This document shows, one piece after another, positions 14,507 through 17,638 of a stretch of DNA of 17,638 nucleotides. The first letter of the stretch is position 1. Each line of letters begins with the position of its first letter. Both the position numbers and the translations under genes were made by a program. The stretch comes from an uncultured Bacillaceae bacterium (lineage in GTDB: Bacteria > Bacillota > Bacilli > Bacillales > Pradoshiaceae): contig CAJGCH010000030.1 of the NCBI GenBank assembly GCA_904501845.1, forward strand, positions 1 to 17,638, given 5' to 3'. The notes under the pieces were generated by a model. The model was given only the letters and a program-made list of their open reading frames with translations. It was not told where the DNA came from and did not search any database.

Positions 14507-14571
14507 CATTATTTTTCCGAATATTTTCATTAATATAGTGGATTTATCCTCTTGCAGAGTACAGCAAAAAA

Positions 14572-14598
14572 AGAAAGCGGACTAAAAGTCCGCTTTCT
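14572..14598 (-). terminator. Intrinsic terminator after the SASP gene
   Basis: A perfect 12-bp stem AGAAAGCGGACT/AGTCCGCTTTCT with a three-base loop is followed on the minus strand by TTTTTTT. Confidence 0.93.
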
Positions 14599-14616
14599 GT
14601 AGCCAAGTGTATGAAA

Positions 14617-14817
14617 TTATCTGGAGAATCCTCCACCCAATTGTTGCTCAGCCATTTGAACAAGGCGTTTTGTGATTTCTCCACCAACAGAACCGTTAGC
14701 ACGAGAAGTTGTTTCTCCTCCAAGTTGTACTCCAAACTCGGAAGCAATTTCGTATTTCATTTGGTCAAGAGCTTGTTCTACTCCTGGTACCAAAAGATTG
14801 TTTGAGTTGTTTGACAT
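14617..14817 (-). CDS. Alpha/beta-type small acid-soluble spore protein
   Basis: This 66-residue protein coats and protects DNA in the dormant spore and is degraded by the protease GPR on germination. The GPR cleavage region YEIASEFGV lies at about 22-30, and the second family signature TSRANGSVGGEITKRLVQMAEQQL at about 37-60. Start ATG at 14817 follows AAGGAGGTGA, a near-perfect ribosome binding site that suits very high expression. The frame open to 14880 is rejected. B. subtilis has sspA at this position, but several paralogues exist, so I leave the symbol open. A sigma-G-like promoter lies upstream and a strong terminator downstream. Confidence 0.96.
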   Translation of the reverse strand: MSNNSNNLLVPGVEQALDQMKYEIASEFGVQLGGETTSRANGSVGGEITKRLVQMAEQQLGGGFSR

Positions 14818-14841
14818 GTGTTTTTCACCTCCTTGTGAGTA

Positions 14842-14871
14842 TAGAGTGTGTAAAAACACATGCCGATATGC
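14842..14871 (-). promoter_or_regulatory. Candidate sigma-G promoter of the SASP gene
   Basis: On the minus strand GCATA (14867-14871) fits the sigma-G -35, and CACTCTA (14842-14848) fits the -10 CATNHTA at six of seven, with an 18-bp spacer. The leader would be short, beginning about at the ribosome binding site. TATACT nearby is an alternative -10 without a matching -35. Confidence 0.4.
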
Positions 14872-14903
14872 GAAACTCAATATGGTAATTGTTCACAAAT
14901 TAT

Positions 14904-16115
14904 TTAGAACAGCTCTTCTACTGCCTCAGCCTTCTTCTTATCCTTGCTGCTGAAGATAATTGTTTCGGTTTTCTCGACAGCTTCTTGAATATAAGGGTCG
15001 AAATCCGTGAAGGATTCGTAATGATTGACCTTCTCTCTTCTTGGCTTCGTCTTAGGATTCGCCGGTGTAAAGACTGTACAGCAGTCCTCAAATGGACGGA
15101 TGGAAATGTCATGCGTGCCGATGCGTTCAGCAATCTCGATGATTTCCGTCTTGTCCATTGCTAAAAGCGGGCGGAGAATAGGCGTATTGGTCACCTCATT
15201 GATTGTATACATACTCTCCATAGTCTGGCTTGCGACCTGGCCTAAGCTCTCGCCTGTCACGATGGCCAGCGCTTTGCGCTGTTCCCGAATCGCATCAGTC
15301 ACGCGCAGCATAAGCCTTCTTGTCGTTGTCATCGTGTAATTATCCGGTATTTGCTTTTGGATGAGCTTTTGAATCTCAGTAAACGGAACGACATGAAGCA
15401 CCATCCGACCATTCACCTCGGATAATTTCTCCGCCAAGTCAATAACCTTCTGTTTGGATCGCTCACTCGTAAATGGCGGGCTATAGAAATGGACGCATTC
15501 GATTTCAACACCGCGTTTCATCGTTAAGAAGCCTGCCACAGGACTGTCAATACCGCCGCTCAGCATGAGCATTGCAGAGCCGCTAGAGCCGATTGGCAAC
15601 CCCCCTGCTGCCGCAATTTTCTCTCCTGTAATATAAGCCGCATCCTTGCGCACTTCAACTCGAAGCTTAAGGTCTGGATTATGGACATCCACCTTTAAGC
15701 CTTCTTTGTGCTGCAGGCAGTATCCTCCAACGAGCCCGTTTAAGTCATAGGTTGAATACGGGAATGTCTTATCAGCTCGTTTGGCATCAATCTTGAATGT
15801 TGCAATATCGCGTGAAAGATGGTTGATATAGAACAGTGCTGATTCCTGGATAGCCGGAATCTCTTTTTCCACCTTCAACGCAGGGCTTAAGGATGAGATG
15901 CCGTATACTTTCTTCAAACGTTCGATCACTTCTTCGTGACCAGCGCCGTTCAAATGGATATACATGCGTTCATGCTGGGCCTCAATCCGTACATTCGGAT
16001 AATCCATCAAGGCGTTTTTAACATTTTTCTTGAGCTGTGTAATAAAGCCCTTTCGGTTTCGCTTCTTCAAGGTTATTTCCCCGTAGCGAACGACGATATG
16101 GTCAAATTTAATCAT
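14904..16115 (-). CDS. thiI: tRNA 4-thiouridine synthetase / thiamin sulfurtransferase ThiI, without rhodanese domain
   Basis: ThiI adenylates U8 of tRNA and exchanges oxygen for sulfur to make 4-thiouridine; in some bacteria it also feeds sulfur to the thiamin thiazole pathway. An N-terminal ferredoxin-like part and THUMP domain span about 1-165. The PP-loop SGGIDSPVA is at 186-194. EDCC (Cys345-Cys346) contains the equivalent of the catalytic acceptor cysteine. The protein ends at 403 residues, without the C-terminal rhodanese domain of the E. coli enzyme, as in other Bacillus ThiI proteins. In such forms the partner desulfurase passes persulfide sulfur directly. The ATG at 16115 overlaps the desulfurase stop codon by four bases (ATGA), so the genes are translationally coupled. 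Confidence 0.97.
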   Translation of the reverse strand: MIKFDHIVVRYGEITLKKRNRKGFITQLKKNVKNALMDYPNVRIEAQHERMYIHLNGAGHEEVIERLKKVYGISSLSPALKVEKEIPAIQESALFYINHLSRDIATFKIDAKRADKTFPYSTYDLNGLVGGYCLQHKEGLKVDVHNPDLKLRVEVRKDAAYITGEKIAAAGGLPIGSSGSAMLMLSGGIDSPVAGFLTMKRGVEIECVHFYSPPFTSERSKQKVIDLAEKLSEVNGRMVLHVVPFTEIQKLIQKQIPDNYTMTTTRRLMLRVTDAIREQRKALAIVTGESLGQVASQTMESMYTINEVTNTPILRPLLAMDKTEIIEIAERIGTHDISIRPFEDCCTVFTPANPKTKPRREKVNHYESFTDFDPYIQEAVEKTETIIFSSKDKKKAEAVEELF

Positions 16116-17257
16116 CTTTTATTAACCTCACTTAACATTTGAATGGCCTTTTCCACTGCGGCAACGGCCTTGTCGATATCTGTTTTCTCCAAACCAAAAT
16201 GAAGGCTGATTCGGATCGAGCTGCCGGCGATTTTCTCGCCCTTGCCCATTTGCAGCAATGTATGGCTTATTGATTTCTTTTTTGACGAGCATGCGCTGGT
16301 CGTCGAGACATAAATCTCCTCATCCTCAAGCGTGTGCACAAAAGCCTCTGACTTTAAGCCAGGTATAGAAAAATTAATGATATGCGGCGCGGCTCCTTCA
16401 TATGGCGTATTAATGACTAGTCCATCAATTGTCGCTAAGCGCCGCATCGCATACCCATGCAGCTCCTTCATCTTTCCAAGACTGCTTTTGCTTTCCTCCG
16501 TTACAAGGCGCATCGCTTTTGCCAATGAAACGGCACCGGCAACACTCTCTGTCCCGCTCCTGAAGCCGGACTCCTGATTTCCTCCCGCTATAAGCGGAGA
16601 AAGTTTGACTCCGTCTCTCTTATAGAGAAGTCCGGTTCCTTTGAGTCCGTGTATTTTATGACCCGACAGTGAATAGAGGTCCACATGGGCATCAGCTAAA
16701 GAAAGGTCCACTTTACTGAAGCCTTGGACTCCATCCACATGGAAGAGGGTCTTCGGATATTGTTTCAGCAGCTTCCCTATCTCCTCGATTGGCTGAATGG
16801 ATCCAGTTTCATTATTGATATGCATAATCGAAACGAGAATCGTATCTTCCCGTATCGCTTCCTTCAATTGTTTCACATTTACTCGTCCAAGTTCATCCAC
16901 CGGGAGAAGGGTAATCTCAAATCCCAATTCCTTCAGCTGCTCTGTCGGATTGAGCACGGATGGGTGTTCAATGGAAGATGTGATGATGTGTTTTCCACGG
17001 CCTTGGTACTGCAAAGCCGCTCCTTTGATGGCAAGATTATTGCTTTCTGAACCCCCTGAAGTGAAAATAATCTCAACCGGATTCACTTTCAGGAGACTTG
17101 CCGCTTGTTCCCGGGCCTTCGCAAGCAATTGCTCGGCCTTTCCTCCGAAGCCATGAAGCGAAGAAGGATTTCCCCAAAAGCCAGTTGAAACCTTCATAAA
17201 TGAATCCAGCACGGCTGGATACGGTTGTGTCGTTGCACTGTTGTCCAAATAAATCAT
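16112..17257 (-). CDS. nifZ: Cysteine desulfurase partnered with ThiI (IscS/NifS family)
   Basis: This PLP enzyme converts cysteine to alanine and carries the released sulfur as a persulfide. Lys201 in SGHKIHG is the PLP Schiff-base lysine. His98 in SIEHPS stacks on the ring, and HVDGVQ (173-178) supplies the PLP-binding Asp and Gln. The persulfide cysteine is Cys323 in STTSACSSKKK. The length, 381 residues, fits the NifZ/IscS-like group next to thiI in Bacillus. The start is ATG at 17257 behind GGAAGGAG. No Fe-S scaffold genes are nearby, so the local partner is ThiI rather than an ISC system. I use the B. subtilis name nifZ; some databases label this gene iscS. Confidence 0.95.
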   Translation of the reverse strand: MIYLDNSATTQPYPAVLDSFMKVSTGFWGNPSSLHGFGGKAEQLLAKAREQAASLLKVNPVEIIFTSGGSESNNLAIKGAALQYQGRGKHIITSSIEHPSVLNPTEQLKELGFEITLLPVDELGRVNVKQLKEAIREDTILVSIMHINNETGSIQPIEEIGKLLKQYPKTLFHVDGVQGFSKVDLSLADAHVDLYSLSGHKIHGLKGTGLLYKRDGVKLSPLIAGGNQESGFRSGTESVAGAVSLAKAMRLVTEESKSSLGKMKELHGYAMRRLATIDGLVINTPYEGAAPHIINFSIPGLKSEAFVHTLEDEEIYVSTTSACSSKKKSISHTLLQMGKGEKIAGSSIRISLHFGLEKTDIDKAVAAVEKAIQMLSEVNKR

Positions 17258-17290
17258 TGGATTTCTCCTTCCCTAGCCTATCAATTAGAA

Positions 17291-17319
17291 AATGTAGCAT
17301 AAACTTCCCGGTTTATAAA
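17291..17319 (-). promoter_or_regulatory. Candidate promoter of the desulfurase–thiI operon
   Basis: On the minus strand TTTATA (17314-17319) and TACATT (17291-17296) are 17 bp apart, and TGC before the -10 gives an extended motif. The start would be near 17284, leaving a leader of under 30 bases. Confidence 0.5.
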
Positions 17320-17379
17320 GCAGCAGATTTCAACTTAGCATTATTTTCTCACCTTTAATGACCGCTATCCAAAAGGAAA

Positions 17380-17410
17380 GACCAGTCCATGGTCAAATTG
17401 GACTGGTCTA
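17380..17410 (-). terminator. Intrinsic terminator after ezrA
   Basis: A perfect 11-bp stem AGACCAGTCCA/TGGACTGGTCT has a nine-base loop and is followed on the minus strand by a broken T-run (TTTCCTTTT). It begins two bases after the ezrA stop. Confidence 0.75.
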
Positions 17411-17411
17411 A

Positions 17412-17638
17412 TTAATTCACACGATGCTCTTGTTCCAGTAAATCCTGGATTTTCTTGAGCGAACCTGGCTCCACTTGTTCAATCGCGGTAGCTGCCTGCT
17501 CGAGCGCATCCTCATATTGATAATTGCGGAATTTCTTCTCAGCATCACTTAATGCGGCCGCAACGGACGGATATTGCCTTCTGTAGCGGTTTCCATATTG
17601 AATGACCTTCTCAGCAAGATGCACCTGCTCCGTCAAAT
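17412..17638 (-). CDS. ezrA: Septation ring formation regulator EzrA, C-terminal fragment
   Basis: Only the last 75 or so residues are inside the window; the gene continues beyond the right edge. The visible part (AEKVIQYGNRYRRQYPSVAAALSDAEKKFRNYQYEDALEQAATAIEQVEPGSLKKI) matches the C-terminus of EzrA as I recall it, with the conserved QYGNRYR patch. EzrA is a membrane-anchored coiled-coil protein that modulates FtsZ ring assembly and links division to cell-wall synthesis. The apparent internal start at 17636 is a TTG codon in the middle of the protein and is not a real start. The stop at 17412 is followed at once by a terminator. Confidence 0.88.
   Translation of the reverse strand, partial: LTEQVHLAEKVIQYGNRYRRQYPSVAAALSDAEKKFRNYQYEDALEQAATAIEQVEPGSLKKIQDLLEQEHRVN

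Noticed and set aside
14849..14860. TGTG/CACA hairpin upstream of the SASP gene as a thiI terminator
   Set aside because: The stem is only four base pairs and has no U-tract after it.

Overview
The window looks like a chromosomal core segment of an endospore-forming Bacillaceae species (Bacillus sensu lato), of moderate GC content. Three things point there: strong AGGAGG-type ribosome binding sites, a spore DNA-protecting SASP gene with a GerW/YtfJ-family sporulation gene, and a gene order I recall as close to the B. subtilis argGH–moaB–ackA–ytxK–tpx–ytfJ–ytfI–yteJ–sppA–nadK2–ytcI–ssp–thiI–nifZ–ezrA neighbourhood. That synteny is from memory, not from a search. Nearly all genes are on the minus strand; only a 104-residue unknown gene and the NAD kinase gene are on the plus strand.

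Layout, left to right. Positions 1-1135 are the only accessory-looking part: AT-rich DNA, an unrecognised 110-residue gene, and a 360-bp element (763-1122) bounded by inverted repeats. The element ends 13 bp after argH and carries the only evident argH terminator. Next come argG-argH (arginine synthesis, behind a sigma-A promoter with two ARG-box-like operators), the 104-residue orphan on the plus strand, an EcsC-family gene with moaB, ackA with a consensus catabolite-responsive element, the YtxK-type methyltransferase-like gene, and tpx. Then ytfI-ytfJ, sppA-yteJ, the divergent NAD kinase, an acyl-CoA synthetase, the SASP gene, the overlapping cysteine desulfurase–thiI pair, and the C-terminus of ezrA cut by the window edge.

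Functional links. argG and argH catalyse the last two steps of arginine synthesis. The cysteine desulfurase supplies persulfide sulfur to ThiI for 4-thiouridine in tRNA and/or thiamin thiazole. AckA makes acetate and ATP from acetyl phosphate under carbon excess. sppA-yteJ and ytfI-ytfJ are membrane or sporulation related. Most transcription units end in a clear intrinsic terminator.

I see no CRISPR array, rRNA or tRNA gene, intact transposase gene, prophage or defence cassette, and no strong candidate for a new multi-gene system. The items most worth a second look are the left-end element and its neighbouring orphan gene, the 104-residue orphan, the GDDGT variant in the NAD kinase, the altered catalytic motif in YtxK, and the overlapping sppA/nadK promoters.
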